Shown: in pieces, positions 37,201-52,500 of the stretch
Layout: every line of letters begins with the position of its first letter
How positions within the stretch are numbered: the first letter of the stretch is position 1
DNA from: Auanema rhodensis
Lineage: Eukaryota > Nematoda > Chromadorea > Rhabditida > Rhabditidae
DNA length: 64,000 nt
Direction of reading: 5' to 3'
Assembly: GCA_964057225.1 (NCBI GenBank)
Contig: OZ059896.1
Location: 23,513,665 to 23,577,664 of the forward strand
Translations under genes and position numbers: made by a program
The notes under the pieces: model-generated
What the model saw: only the letters and a program-made list of their open reading frames with translations
What the model was told of the DNA's origin: nothing
Databases searched by the model: none

Positions 37201-40200
37201 ATGACTTTGAAATTTACGTGAACTTTAATTTATGCTAATTAAATGTACACGTGATGTGCACTTGGTATGTAACTCGCTTCACGTGAAAGATAAAGAGATG
37301 CGGTTTTCAAAATTAGATTCCCCATGTCCATATTAGTCTAAAAACAAATTTTTATTGATATTGGTGCATGGTAACCATGACTTTGAAATTTACGTGAACT
37401 TTAATTTATGCTAATTAAATGTACACGTGATGTGCACTTGGTATGTAACTCGCTTCACGTGAAAGATAAAGAGATGCGGTTTTCAAAATTAGATTCCCCA
37501 TGTCCATATTAGTCTAAAAACAAATTTTTATTGATATTGGTGCATGGTAACCATGACTTTGAAATTTACGTGAACTTTAATTTATGCTAATTAAATGTAC
37601 ACGTGATGTGCACTTGGTATGTAACTCGCTTCACGTGAAAGATAAAGAGATGCGGTTTTCAAAATTAGATTCCCCATGTCCATATTAGTCTAAAAACAAA
37701 TTTTTATTGATATTGGTGCATGGTAACCATGACTTTGAAATTTACGTGAACTTTAATTTATGCTAATTAAATGTACACGTGATGTGCACTTTGTATGTAA
37801 CTCGCTTCACGTGGAAGATAAAGAGATGCGGTTTTCAAAATTAGATTCCCCATGTCCATATTAGTCTAAAAACAAATTTTTATTGATATTGGTGCATGGT
37901 AACCATGACTTTGAAATTTACGTGAACTTTAATTTATGCTAATTAAATGTACACGTGATGTGCACTTGGTATGTAACTCGCTTCACGTGAAAGATAAAGA
38001 GATGCGGTTTTCAAAATTAGATTCCCCATGTCCATATTAGTCTAAAAACAAATTTTTATTGATATTGGTTCATGGTAACCATGACTTTGAAATTTACGTG
38101 AACTTTAATTTATGCTAATTAAATGTACACGTGATGTGCACTTGGTATGTAACTCGCTTCACGTGAAAGATAAAGAGATGCGGTTTTCAAAATTAGATTC
38201 CCCATGTCCATATTAGTCTAAAAACAAATTTTTATTGATATTGGTGCATGGTAACCATGACTTTGAAATTTACGTGAACTTTAATTTATGCTAATTAAAT
38301 GTACACGTGATGTGCACTTTGTATGTAACTCGCTTCACGTGAAAGATAAAGAGATGCGGTTTTCAAAATTAGATTCCCCATGTCCATATTAGTCTAAAAA
38401 CAAATTTTTATTGATATTGGTGCATGGTAACCATGACTTTGAAATTTACGTGAACTTTAATTTATGCTAATTAAATGTACACGTGATGTGCACTTGGTAT
38501 GTAACTCGCTTCACGTGAAAGATAAAGAGATGCGGTTTTCAAAATTAGATTCCCCATGTCATATTAGTCTAAAAACAAATTTTTATTGATATTGGTGCAT
38601 GGTAACCATGACTTTGAAATTTACGTGAACTTTAATTTATGCTAATTAAATGTACACGTGATGTGCACTTTGTATGTAACTCGCTTCACGTGAAAGATAA
38701 AGAGATGCGGTTTTCAAAATTAGATTCCCCATGTCCATATTAGTCTAAAAACAATTTTTATTGATATTGGTGCATGGTAACCATGACTTTGAAATTTACG
38801 TGAACTTTAATTTATGCTAATTAAATGTACACGTGATGTGCACTTGGTATGTAACTCGCTTCACGTGAAAGATAAAGAGATGCGGTTTTCAAAATTAGAT
38901 TCCCATGTCCATATTAGTCTAAAAACAAATTTTTATTGATATTGGTGCATGGTAACCATGACTTTGAAATTTACGTGAACTTTAATTTATGCTAATTAAA
39001 TGTACACGTGATGTGCACTTGGTATGTAACTCGCTTCACGTGAAAGATAAAGAGATGCGGTTTTCAAAATTAGATTCCCCATGTCCATATTAGTCTAAAA
39101 ACAAATTTTTATTGATATTGGTTCATGGTAACCATGACTTTGAAATTTACGTGAACTTTAATTTATGCTAATTAAATGTACACGTGATGTGCACTTGGTA
39201 TGTAACTCGCTTCACGTGAAAGATAAAGAGATGCGGTTTTCAAAATTAGATTCCCCATGTCCATATTAGTCTAAAAACAAATTTTTATTGATATTGGTTC
39301 ATGGTAACCATGACTTTGAAATTTACGTGAACTTTAATTTATGCTAATTAAATGTACACGTGATGTGCACTTGGTATGTAACTCGCTTCACGTGAAAGAT
39401 AAAGAGATGCGGTTTTCAAAATTAGATTCCCCATGTCCATATTAGTCTAAAAACAAATTTTTATTGATATTGGTTCATGGTAACCATGACTTTGAAATTT
39501 ACGTGAACTTTAATTTATGCTAATTAAATGTACACGTGATGTGCACTTGGTATGTAACTCGCTTCACGTGAAAGATAAAGAGATGCGGTTTTCAAAATTA
39601 GATTCCCCATGTCCATATTAGTCTAAAAACAAATTTTTATTGATATTGGTGCATGGTAACCATGACTTTGAAATTTACGTGAACTTTAATTTATGCTAAT
39701 TAAATGTACACGTGATGTGCACTTGGTATGTAACTCGCTTCACGTGAAAGATAAAGAGATGCGGTTTTCAAAATTAGATTCCCCATGTCCATATTAGTCT
39801 AAAAACAAATTTTTATTGATATTGGTGCATGGTAACCATGACTTTGAAATTTACGTGAACTTTAATTTATGCTAATTAAATGTACACGTGATGTGCACTT
39901 GGTATGTAACTCGCTTCACGTGAAAGATAAAGAGATGCGGTTTTCAAAATTAGATTCCCCATGTCCATATTAGTCTAAAAACAAATTTTTATTGATATTG
40001 GTGCATGGTAACCATGACTTTGAAATTTACGTGAACTTTAATTTATGCTAATTAAATGTACACGTGATGTGCACTTTGTATGTAACTCGCTTCACGTGAA
40101 AGATAAAGAGATGCGGTTTTCAAAATTAGATTCCCCATGTCCATATTAGTCTAAAAACAAATTTTTATTGATATTGGTGCATGGTAACCATGACTTTGAA

Positions 40201-43200
40201 ATTTACGTGAACTTTAATTTATGCTAATTAAATGTACACGTGATGTGCACTTGGTATGTAACTCGCTTCACGTGAAAGATAAAGAGATGCGGTTTTCAAA
40301 ATTAGATTCCCCATGTCCATATTAGTCTAAAAACAAATTTTTATTGATATTGGTGCATGGTAACCATGACTTTGAAATTTACGTGAACTTTAATTTATGC
40401 TAATTAAATGTACACGTGATGTGCACTTGGTATGTAACTCGCTTCACGTGAAAGATAAAGAGATGCGGTTTTCAAAATTAGATTCCCCATGTCCATATTA
40501 GTCTAAAAACAAATTTTTATTGATATTGGTTCATGGTAACCATGACTTTGAAATTTACGTGAACTTTAATTTATGCTAATTAAATGTACACGTGATGTGC
40601 ACTTGGTATGTAACTCGCTTCACGTGAAAGATAAAGAGATGCGGTTTTCAAAATTAGATTCCCCATGTCCATATTAGTCTAAAAACAAATTTTTATTGAT
40701 ATTGGTGCATGGTAACCATGACTTTGAAATTTACGTGAACTTTAATTTATGCTAATTAAATGTACACGTGATGTGCACTTGGTATGTAACTCGCTTCACG
40801 TGAAAGATAAAGAGATGCGGTTTTCAAAATTAGATTCCCCATGTCCATATTAGTCTAAAAACAAATTTTTATTGATATTGGTGCATGGTAACCATGACTT
40901 TGAAATTTACGTGAACTTTAATTTATGCTAATTAAATGTACACGTGATGTGCACTTTGTATGTAACTCGCTTCACGTGAAAGATAAAGAGATGCGGTTTT
41001 CAAAATTAGATTCCCCATGTCCATATTAGTCTAAAAACAAATTTTTATTGCTATTGGTTCATGGTAACCATGACTTTGAAATTTACGTGAACTTTAATTT
41101 ATGCTAATTAAATGTACACGTGATGTGCACTTGGTATGTAACTCGCTTCACGTGAAAGATAAAGAGATGCGGTTTTCAAAATTAGATTCCCCATGTCCAT
41201 ATTAGTCTAAAAACAAATTTTTATTGATATTGGTTCATGGTAACCATGACTTTGAAATTTACGTGAACTTTAATTTATGCTAATTAATGTACACGTGATG
41301 TGCACTTGGTATGTAACTCGCTTCACGTGAAAGATAAAGAGATGCGGTTTTCAAATTAGATTCCCCATGTCCATATTAGTCTAAAAACAAATTTTTATTG
41401 ATATTGGCGCATGGTAACCATGACTTTGAAATTTACGTGAACTTTAATTTATGCTAATTAAATGTACACGTGATGTGCACTTGGTATGTAACTCGCTTCA
41501 CGTGAAAGATAAAGAGATGCGGTTTTCAAAATTAGATTCCCCATGTCCATATTAGTCTAAAAACAAATTTTTATTGATATTGGTGCATGGTAACCATGAC
41601 TTTGAAATTTACGTGAACTTTAATTTATGCTAATTAAATGTACACGTGATGTGCACTTGGTATGTAACTCGCTTCACGTGAAAGATAAAGAGATGCGGTT
41701 TTCAAAATTAGATTCCCCATGTCCATATTAGTCTAAAAACAAATTTTTATTGATATTGGTGCATGGTAACCATGACTTTGAAATTTACGTGAACTTTAAT
41801 TTATGCTAATTAAATGTACACGTGATGTGCACTTTGTATGTAACTCGCTTCACGTGAAAGATAAAGAGATGCGGTTTTCAAAATTAGATTCCCCATGTCC
41901 ATATTAGTCTAAAAACAAATTTTTATTGATATTGGTGCATGGTAACCATGACTTTGAAATTTACGTGAACTTTAATTTATGCTAATTAAATGTACACGTG
42001 ATGTGCACTTGGTATGTAACTCGCTTCACGTGAAAGATAAAGAGATGCGGTTTTCAAAATTAGATTCCCCATGTCCATATTAGTCTAAAAACAAATTTTT
42101 ATTGATATTGGTGCATGGTAACCATGACTTTGAAATTTACGTGAACTTTAATTTATGCTAATTAAATGTACACGTGATGTGCACTTGGTATGTAACTCGC
42201 TTCACGTGAAAGATAAAGAGATGCGGTTTTCAAAATTAGATTCCCCATGTCCATATTAGTCTAAAAACAAATTTTTATTGATATTGGTTCATGGTAACCA
42301 TGACTTTGAAATTTACGTGAACTTTAATTTATGCTAATTAAATGTACACGTGATGTGCACTTGGTATGTAACTCGCTTCACGTGAAAGATAAAGAGATGC
42401 GGTTTTCAAAATTAGATTCCCCATGTCCATATTAGTCTAAAAACAAATTTTTATTGATATTGGTTCATGGTAACCATGACTTTGAAATTTACGTGAACTT
42501 TAATTTATGCTAATTAAATGTACACGTGATGTGCACTTGGTATGTAACTCGCTTCACGTGAAAGATAAAGAGATGCGGTTTTCAAAATTAGATTCCCCAT
42601 GTCCATATTAGTCTAAAAACAAATTTTTATTGATATTGGTGCATGGTAACCATGACTTTGAAATTTACGTGAACTTTAATTTATGCTAATTAAATGTACA
42701 CGTGATGTGCACTTGGTATGTAACTCGCTTCACGTGAAAGATAAAGAGATGAGGTTTTCAAAATTAGATTCCCCATGTCCATATTAGTCTAAAAACAAAT
42801 TTTTATTGATATTGGTTCATGGTAACCATGACTTTGAAATTTACGTGAACTTTAATTTATGCTAATTAAATGTACACGTGATGTGCACTTGGTATGTAAC
42901 TCGCTTCACGTGAAAGATAAAGAGATGCGGTTTTCAAAATTAGATTCCCCATGTCCATATTAGTCTAAAAACAAATTTTTATTGATATTGCTTCATGGTA
43001 ACCATGACTTTGAAATTTACGTGAACTTTAATTTATGCTAATTAAATGTACACGTGATGTGCACTTGGTATGTAACTCGCTTCACGTGAAAGATAAAGAG
43101 ATACGGTTTTCAAAATTAGATTCCCCATGTCCATATTAGTCTAAAAACAAATTTTTATTGATATTGGTTCATGGTAACCATGACTTTGAAATTTACGTGA

Positions 43201-46200
43201 ACTTTAATTTATGCTAATTAAATGTACACGTGATGTGCACTTGGTATGTAACTCGCTTCACGTGAAAGATAAAGAGATGCGGTTTTCAAAATTAGATTCC
43301 CCATGTCCATATTAGTCTAAAAACAAATTTTTATTGATATTGGTGCATGGTAACCATGACTTTGAAATTTACGTGAACTTTAATTTATGCTAATTAAATG
43401 TACACGTGATGTGCACTTGGTATCTAACTCGCTTCACGTGAAAGATAAAGAGATACGGTTTTCAAAATTAGATTCCCCATGTCCATATTAGTCTAAAAAC
43501 AAATTTTTATTGATATTGGTTCATGGTAACCATGACTTTGAAATTTACGTGAACTTTAATTTATGCTAATTAAATGTACACGTGATGTGCACTTGGTATG
43601 TAACTCGCTTCACGTGAAAGATAAAGAGATACGGTTTTCAAAATTAGATTCCCCATGTCCATATTAGTCTAAAAACAAATTTTTATTGATATTGGTGCAT
43701 GGTAACCATGACTTTGAAATTTACGTGAACTTTAATTTATGCTAATTAAATGTACACGTGATGTGCACTTGGTATGTAACTCGCTTCACGTGAAAGATAA
43801 AGAGATACGGTTTTCAAAATTAGATTCCCCATGTCCATATTAGTCTAAAAACAAATTTTTATTGATATTGGTTCATGGTAACCATGACTTTGAAATTTAC
43901 GTGAACTTTAATTTATGCTAATTAAATGTACACGTGATGTGCACTTGGTATGTAACTCGCTTCACGTGAAAGATAAAGAGATGCGGTTTTCAAAATTAGA
44001 TTCCCCATGTCCATATTAGTCTAAAAACAAATTTTTATTGATATTGGTGCATGGTAACCATGACTTTGAAATTTACGTGAACTTTAATTTATGCTAATTA
44101 AATGTACACGTGATGTGCACTTGGTATGTAACTCGCTTCACGTGAAAGATAAAGAGATGCGGTTTTCAAAATTAGATTCCCCATGTCCATATTAGTCTAA
44201 AAACAAATTTTTATTGATATTGGTGCATGGTAACCATGACTTTGAAATTTACGTGAACTTTAATTTATGCTAATTAAATGTACACGTGATGTGCACTTGG
44301 TATGTAACTCGCTTCACGTGAAAGATAAAGAGATGCGGTTTTCAAAATTAGATTCCCCATGTCCATATTAGTCTAAAAACAAATTTTTATTGATATTGGT
44401 GCATGGTAACCATGACTTTGAAATTTACGTGAACTTTAATTTATGCTAATTAAATGTACACGTGATGTGCACTTGGTATGTAACTCGCTTCACGTGAAAG
44501 ATAAAGAGATACGGTTTTCAAAATTAGATTCCCCATGTCCATATTAGTCTAAAAACAAATTTTTATTGATATTGGTTCATGGTAACCATGACTTTGAAAT
44601 TTACGTGAACTTTAATTTATGCTAATTAAATGTACACGTGATGTGCACTTGGTATGTAACTCGCTTCACGTGAAAGATAAAGAGATACGGTTTTCAAAAT
44701 TAGATTCCCCATGTCCATATTAGTCTAAAAACAAATTTTTATTGATATTGGTGCATGGTAACCATGACTTTGAAATTTACGTGAACTTTAATTTATGCTA
44801 ATTAAATGTACACGTGATGTGCACTTGGTATGTAACTCGCTTCACGTGAAAGATAAAGAGATACGGTTTTCAAAATTAGATTCCCCATGTCCATATTAGT
44901 CTAAAAACAAATTTTTATTGATATTGGTTCATGGTAACCATGACTTTGAAATTTACGTGAACTTTAATTTATGCTAATTAAATGTACACGTGATGTGCAC
45001 TTGGTATGTAACTCGCTTCACGTGAAAGATAAAGAGATGCGGTTTTCAAAATTAGATTCCCCATGTCCATATTAGTCTAAAAACAAATTTTTATTGATAT
45101 TGGTGCATGGTAACCATGACTTTGAAATTTACGTGAACTTTAATTTATGCTAATTAAATGTACACGTGATGTGCACTTGGTATGTAACTCGCTTCACGTG
45201 AAAGATAAAGAGATGCGGTTTTCAAAATTAGATTCCCCATGTCCATATTAGTCTAAAAACAAATTTTTATTGATATTGGTGCATGGTAACCATGACTTTG
45301 AAATTTACGTGAACTTTAATTTATGCTAATTAAATGTACACGTGATGTGCACTTGGTATGTAACTCGCTTCACGTGAAAGATAAAGAGATGCGGTTTTCA
45401 AAATTAGATTCCCCATGTCCATATTAGTCTAAAAACAAATTTTTATTGATATTGGTGCATGGTAACCATGACTTTGAAATTTACGTGAACTTTAATTTAT
45501 GCTAATTAAATGTACACGTGATGTGCACTTGGTATGTAACTCGCTTCACGTGAAAGATAAAGAGATGCGGTTTTCAAAATTAGATTCCCCATGTCCATAT
45601 TAGTCTAAAAACAAATTTTTATTGATATTGGTTCATGGTAACCATGACTTTGAAATTTACGTGAACTTTAATTTATGCTAATTAAATGTACACGTGATGT
45701 GCACTTGGTATGTAACTCGCTTCACGTGAAAGATAAAGAGATGCGGTTTTCAAAATTAGATTCCCCATGTCCATATTAGTCTAAAAACAAATTTTTATTG
45801 ATATTGGTTCATGGTAACCATGACTTTGAAATTTACGTGAACTTTAATTTATGCTAATTAAATGTACACGTGATGTGCACTTGGTATGTAACTCGCTTCA
45901 CGTGAAAGATAAAGAGATGCGGTTTTCAAAATTAGATTCCCCATGTCCATATTAGTCTAAAAACAAATTTTTATTGATATTGGTGCATGGTAACCATGAC
46001 TTTGAAATTTACGTGAACTTTAATTTATGCTAATTAAATGTACACGTGATGTGCACTTGGTATGTAACTCGCTTCACGTGAAAGATAAAGAGATGCGGTT
46101 TTCAAAATTAGATTCCCCATGTCCATATTAGTCTAAAAACAAATTTTTATTGATATTGGTGCATGGTAACCATGACTTTGAAATTTACGTGAACTTTAAT

Positions 46201-46558
46201 TTATGCTAATTAAATGTACACGTGATGTGCACTTGGTATGTAACTCGCTTCACGTGAAAGATAAAGAGATACGGTTTTCAAAATTAGATTCCCCATGTCC
46301 ATATTAGTCTAAAAACAAATTTTTATTGATATTGGTTCATGGTAACCATGACTTTGAAATTTACGTGAACTTTAATTTATGCTAATTAAATGTACACGTG
46401 ATGTGCACTTGGTATGTAACTCGCTTCACGTGAAAGATAAAGAGATACGGTTTTCAAAATTAGATTCCCCATGTCCATATTAGTCTAAAAACAAATTTTT
46501 ATTGATATTGGTGCATGGTAACCATGACTTTGAAATTTACGTGAACTTTAATTTATGC

Positions 46559-46593
46559 ACATACCATGTACACGTGATGTGCACTTGGTATGT
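46559..46593. other. Clustered substitutions making a short inverted repeat in one monomer
   Basis: In one otherwise standard monomer, five bases differ within 46559-46565 (consensus taattaaa reads acatacca). The new octamer acatacca at 46559-46566 is the exact reverse complement of tggtatgt at 46586-46593 in the next monomer, with a 19-bp spacer. The monomer length is unchanged. Confidence 0.8.
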
Positions 46594-49500
46594 AACTCGC
46601 TTCACGTGAAAGATAAAGAGATACGGTTTTCAAAATTAGATTCCCCATGTCCATATTAGTCTAAAAACAAATTTTTATTGATATTGGTTCATGGTAACCA
46701 TGACTTTGAAATTTACGTGAACTTTAATTTATGCTAATTAAATGTACACGTGATGTGCACTTGGTATGTAACTCGCTTCACGTGAAAGATAAAGAGATGC
46801 GGTTTTCAAAATTAGATTCCCCATGTCCATATTAGTCTAAAAACAAATTTTTATTGATATTGGTGCATGGTAACCATGACTTTGAAATTTACGTGAACTT
46901 TAATTTATGCTAATTAAATGTACACGTGATGTGCACTTGGTATGTAACTCGCTTCACGTGAAAGATAAAGAGATGCGGTTTTCAAAATTAGATTCCCCAT
47001 GTCCATATTAGTCTAAAAACAAATTTTTATTGATATTGGTGCATGGTAACCATGACTTTGAAATTTACGTGAACTTTAATTTATGCTAATTAAATGTACA
47101 CGTGATGTGCACTTGGTATGTAACTCGCTTCACGTGAAAGATAAAGAGATGCGGTTTTCAAAATTAGATTCCCCATGTCCATATTAGTCTAAAAACAAAT
47201 TTTTATTGATATTGGTGCATGGTAACCATGACTTTGAAATTTACGTGAACTTTAATTTATGCTAATTAAATGTACACGTGATGTGCACTTGGTATGTAAC
47301 TCGCTTCACGTGAAAGATAAAGAGATGCGGTTTTCAAAATTAGATTCCCCATGTCCATATTAGTCTAAAAACAAATTTTTATTGATATTGGTGCATGGTA
47401 ACCATGACTTTGAAATTTACGTGAACTTTAATTTATGCTAATTAAATGTACACGTGATGTGCACTTGGTATGTAACTCGCTTCACGTGAAAGATAAAGAG
47501 ATACGGTTTTCAAAATTAGATTCCCCATGTCCATATTAGTCTAAAAACAAATTTTTATTGATATTGGTGCATGGTAACCATGACTTTGAAATTTACGTGA
47601 ACTTTAATTTATGCTAATTAAATGTACACGTGATGTGCACTTGGTATGTAACTCGCTTCACGTGAAAGATAAAGAGATACGGTTTTCAAAATTAGATTCC
47701 CCATGTCCATATTAGTCTAAAAACAAATTTTTATTGATATTGGTTCATGGTAACCATGACTTTGAAATTTACGTGAACTTTAATTTATGCTAATTAAATG
47801 TACACGTGATGTGCACTTGGTATGTAACTCGCTTCACGTGAAAGATAAAGAGATGCGGTTTTCAAAATTAGATTCCCCATGTCCATATTAGTCTAAAAAC
47901 AAATTTTTATTGATATTGGTGCATGGTAACCATGACTTTGAAATTTACGTGAACTTTAATTTATGCTAATTAAATGTACACGTGATGTGCACTTGGTATG
48001 TAACTCGCTTCACGTGAAAGATAAAGAGATGCGGTTTTCAAAATTAGATTCCCCATGTCCATATTAGTCTAAAAACAAATTTTTATTGATATTGGTGCAT
48101 GGTAACCATGACTTTGAAATTTACGTGAACTTTAATTTATGCTAATTAAATGTACACGTGATGTGCACTTGGTATGTAACTCGCTTCACGTGAAAGATAA
48201 AGAGATGCGGTTTTCAAAATTAGATTCCCCATGTCCATATTAGTCTAAAAACAAATTTTTATTGATATTGGTGCATGGTAACCATGACTTTGAAATTTAC
48301 GTGAACTTTAATTTATGCTAATTAAATGTACACGTGATGTGCACTTGGTATGTAACTCGCTTCACGTGAAAGATAAAGAGATGCGGTTTTCAAAATTAGA
48401 TTCCCCATGTCCATATTAGTCTAAAAACAAATTTTTATTGATATTGGTGCATGGTAACCATGACTTTGAAATTTACGTGAACTTTAATTTATGCTAATTA
48501 AATGTACACGTGATGTGCACTTGGTATGTAACTCGCTTCACGTGAAAGATAAAGAGATGCGGTTTTCAAAATTAGATTCCCCATGTCCATATTAGTCTAA
48601 AAACAAATTTTTATTGATATTGGTGCATGGTAACCATGACTTTGAAATTTACGTGAACTTTAATTTATGCTAATTAAATGTACACGTGATGTGCACTTGG
48701 TATGTAACTCGCTTCACGTGAAAGATAAAGAGATGCGGTTTTCAAAATTAGATTCCCCATGTCCATATTAGTCTAAAAACAAATTTTTATTGATATTGGT
48801 GCATGGTAACCATGACTTTGAAATTTACGTGAACTTTAATTTATGCTAATTAAATGTACACGTGATGTGCACTTGGTATGTAACTCGCTTCACGTGAAAG
48901 ATAAAGAGATGCGGTTTTCAAAATTAGATTCCCCATGTCCATATTAGTCTAAAAACAAATTTTTATTGATATTGGTTCATGGTAACCATGACTTTGAAAT
49001 TTACGTGAACTTTAATTTATGCTAATTAAATGTACACGTGATGTGCACTTGGTATGTAACTCGCTTCACGTGAAAGATAAAGAGATGCGGTTTTCAAAAT
49101 TAGATTCCCCATGTCCATATTAGTCTAAAAACAAATTTTTATTGATATTGGTTCATGGTAACCATGACTTTGAAATTTACGTGAACTTTAATTTATGCTA
49201 ATTAAATGTACACGTGATGTGCACTTGGTATGTAACTCGCTTCACGTGAAAGATAAAGAGATGCGGTTTTCAAAATTAGATTCCCCATGTCCATATTAGT
49301 CTAAAAACAAATTTTTATTGATATTGGTGCATGGTAACCATGACTTTGAAATTTACGTGAACTTTAATTTATGCTAATTAAATGTACACGTGATGTGCAC
49401 TTGGTATGTAACTCGCTTCACGTGAAAGATAAAGAGATGAGGTTTTCAAAATTAGATTCCCCATGTCCATATTAGTCTAAAAACAAATTTTTATTGATAT

Positions 49501-52500
49501 TGGTTCATGGTAACCATGACTTTGAAATTTACGTGAACTTTAATTTATGCTAATTAAATGTACACGTGATGTGCACTTGGTATGTAACTCGCTTCACGTG
49601 AAAGATAAAGAGATGCGGTTTTCAAAATTAGATTCCCCATGTCCATATTAGTCTAAAAACAAATTTTTATTGATATTGGTTCATGGTAACCATGACTTTG
49701 AAATTTACGTGAACTTTAATTTATGCTAATTAAATGTACACGTGATGTGCACTTGGTATGTAACTCGCTTCACGTGAAAGATAAAGAGATGCGGTTTTCA
49801 AAATTAGATTCCCCATGTCCATATTAGTCTAAAAACAAATTTTTATTGATATTGGTGCATGGTAACCATGACTTTGAAATTTACGTGAACTTTAATTTAT
49901 GCTAATTAAATGTACACGTGATGTGCACTTGGTATGTAACTCGCTTCACGTGAAAGATAAAGAGATGAGGTTTTCAAAATTAGATTCCCCATGTCCATAT
50001 TAGTCTAAAAACAAATTTTTATTGATATTGGTTCATGGTAACCATGACTTTGAAATTTACGTGAACTTTAATTTATGCTAATTAAATGTACACGTGATGT
50101 GCACTTGGTATGTAACTCGCTTCACGTGAAAGATAAAGAGATGCGGTTTTCAAAATTAGATTCCCCATGTCCATATTAGTCTAAAAACAAATTTTTATTG
50201 ATATTGCTTCATGGTAACCATGACTTTGAAATTTACGTGAACTTTAATTTATGCTAATTAAATGTACACGTGATGTGCACTTGGTATGTAACTCGCTTCA
50301 CGTGAAAGATAAAGAGATACGGTTTTCAAAATTAGATTCCCCATGTCCATATTAGTCTAAAAACAAATTTTTATTGATATTGGTTCATGGTAACCATGAC
50401 TTTGAAATTTACGTGAACTTTAATTTATGCTAATTAAATGTACACGTGATGTGCACTTGGTATGTAACTCGCTTCACGTGAAAGATAAAGAGATGCGGTT
50501 TTCAAAATTAGATTCCCCATGTCCATATTAGTCTAAAAACAAATTTTTATTGATATTGGTGCATGGTAACCATGACTTTGAAATTTACGTGAACTTTAAT
50601 TTATGCTAATTAAATGTACACGTGATGTGCACTTGGTATGTAACTCGCTTCACGTGAAAGATAAAGAGATACGGTTTTCAAAATTAGATTCCCCATGTCC
50701 ATATCAGTCTAAAAACAAATTTTTATTGATATTGGTTCATGGTAACCATGACTTTGAAATTTACGTGAACTTTAATTTATGCTAATTAAATGTACACGTG
50801 ATGTGCACTTGGTATGTAACTCGCTTCACGTGAAAGATAAAGAGATGCGGTTTTCAAAATTAGATTCCCCATGTCCATATTAGTCTAAAAACAAATTTTT
50901 ATTGATATTGGTTCATGGTAACCATGACTTTGAAATTTACGTGAACTTTAATTTATGCTAATTAAATGTACACGTGATGTGCACTTGGTATGTAACTCGC
51001 TTCACGTGAAAGATAAAGAGATGCGGTTTTCAAAATTAGATTCCCCATGTCCATATTAGTCTAAAAACAAATTTTTATTGATATTGGTGCATGGTAACCA
51101 TGACTTTGAAATTTACGTGAACTTTAATTTATGCTAATTAAATGTACACGTGATGTGCACTTGGTATGTAACTCGCTTCACGTGAAAGATAAAGAGATAC
51201 GGTTTTCAAAATTAGATTCCCCATGTCCATATCAGTCTAAAAACAAATTTTTATTGATATTGGTTCATGGTAACCATGACTTTGAAATTTACGTGAACTT
51301 TAATTTATGCTAATTAAATGTACACGTGATGTGCACTTGGTATGTAACTCGCTTCACGTGAAAGATAAAGAGATGCGGTTTTCAAAATTAGATTCCCCAT
51401 GTCCATATTAGTCTAAAAACAAATTTTTATTGATATTGGTGCATGGTAACCATGACTTTGAAATTTACGTGAACTTTAATTTATGCTAATTAAATGTACA
51501 CGTGATGTGCACTTGGTATGTAACTCGCTTCACGTGAAAGATAAAGAGATGCGGTTTTCAAAATTAGATTCCCCATGTCCATATTAGTCTAAAAACAAAT
51601 TTTTATTGATATTGGTGCATGGTAACCATGACTTTGAAATTTACGTGAACTTTAATTTATGCTAATTAAATGTACACGTGATGTGCACTTGGTATGTAAC
51701 TCGCTTCACGTGAAAGATAAAGAGATGCGGTTTTCAAAATTAGATTCCCCATGTCCATATTAGTCTAAAAACAAATTTTTATTGATATTGGTGCATGGTA
51801 ACCATGACTTTGAAATTTACGTGAACTTTAATTTATGCTAATTAAATGTACACGTGATGTGCACTTGGTATGTAACTCGCTTCACGTGAAAGATAAAGAG
51901 ATACGGTTTTCAAAATTAGATTCCCCATGTCCATATCAGTCTAAAAACAAATTTTTATTGATATTGGTTCATGGTAACCATGACTTTGAAATTTACGTGA
52001 ACTTTAATTTATGCTAATTAAATGTACACGTGATGTGCACTTGGTATGTAACTCGCTTCACGTGAAAGATAAAGAGATACGGTTTTCAAAATTAGATTCC
52101 CCATGTCCATATCAGTCTAAAAACAAATTTTTATTGATATTGGTTCATGGTAACCATGACTTTGAAATTTACGTGAACTTTAATTTATGCTAATTAAATG
52201 TACACGTGATGTGCACTTGGTATGTAACTCGCTTCACGTGAAAGATAAAGAGATGCGGTTTTCAAAATTAGATTCCCCATGTCCATATTAGTCTAAAAAC
52301 AAATTTTTATTGATATTGGTGCATGGTAACCATGACTTTGAAATTTACGTGAACTTTAATTTATGCTAATTAAATGTACACGTGATGTGCACTTTGTATG
52401 TAACTCGCTTCACGTGAAAGATAAAGAGATGCGGTTTTCAAAATTAGATTCCCCATGTCCATATTAGTCTAAAAACAAATTTTTATTGATATTGGTGCAT

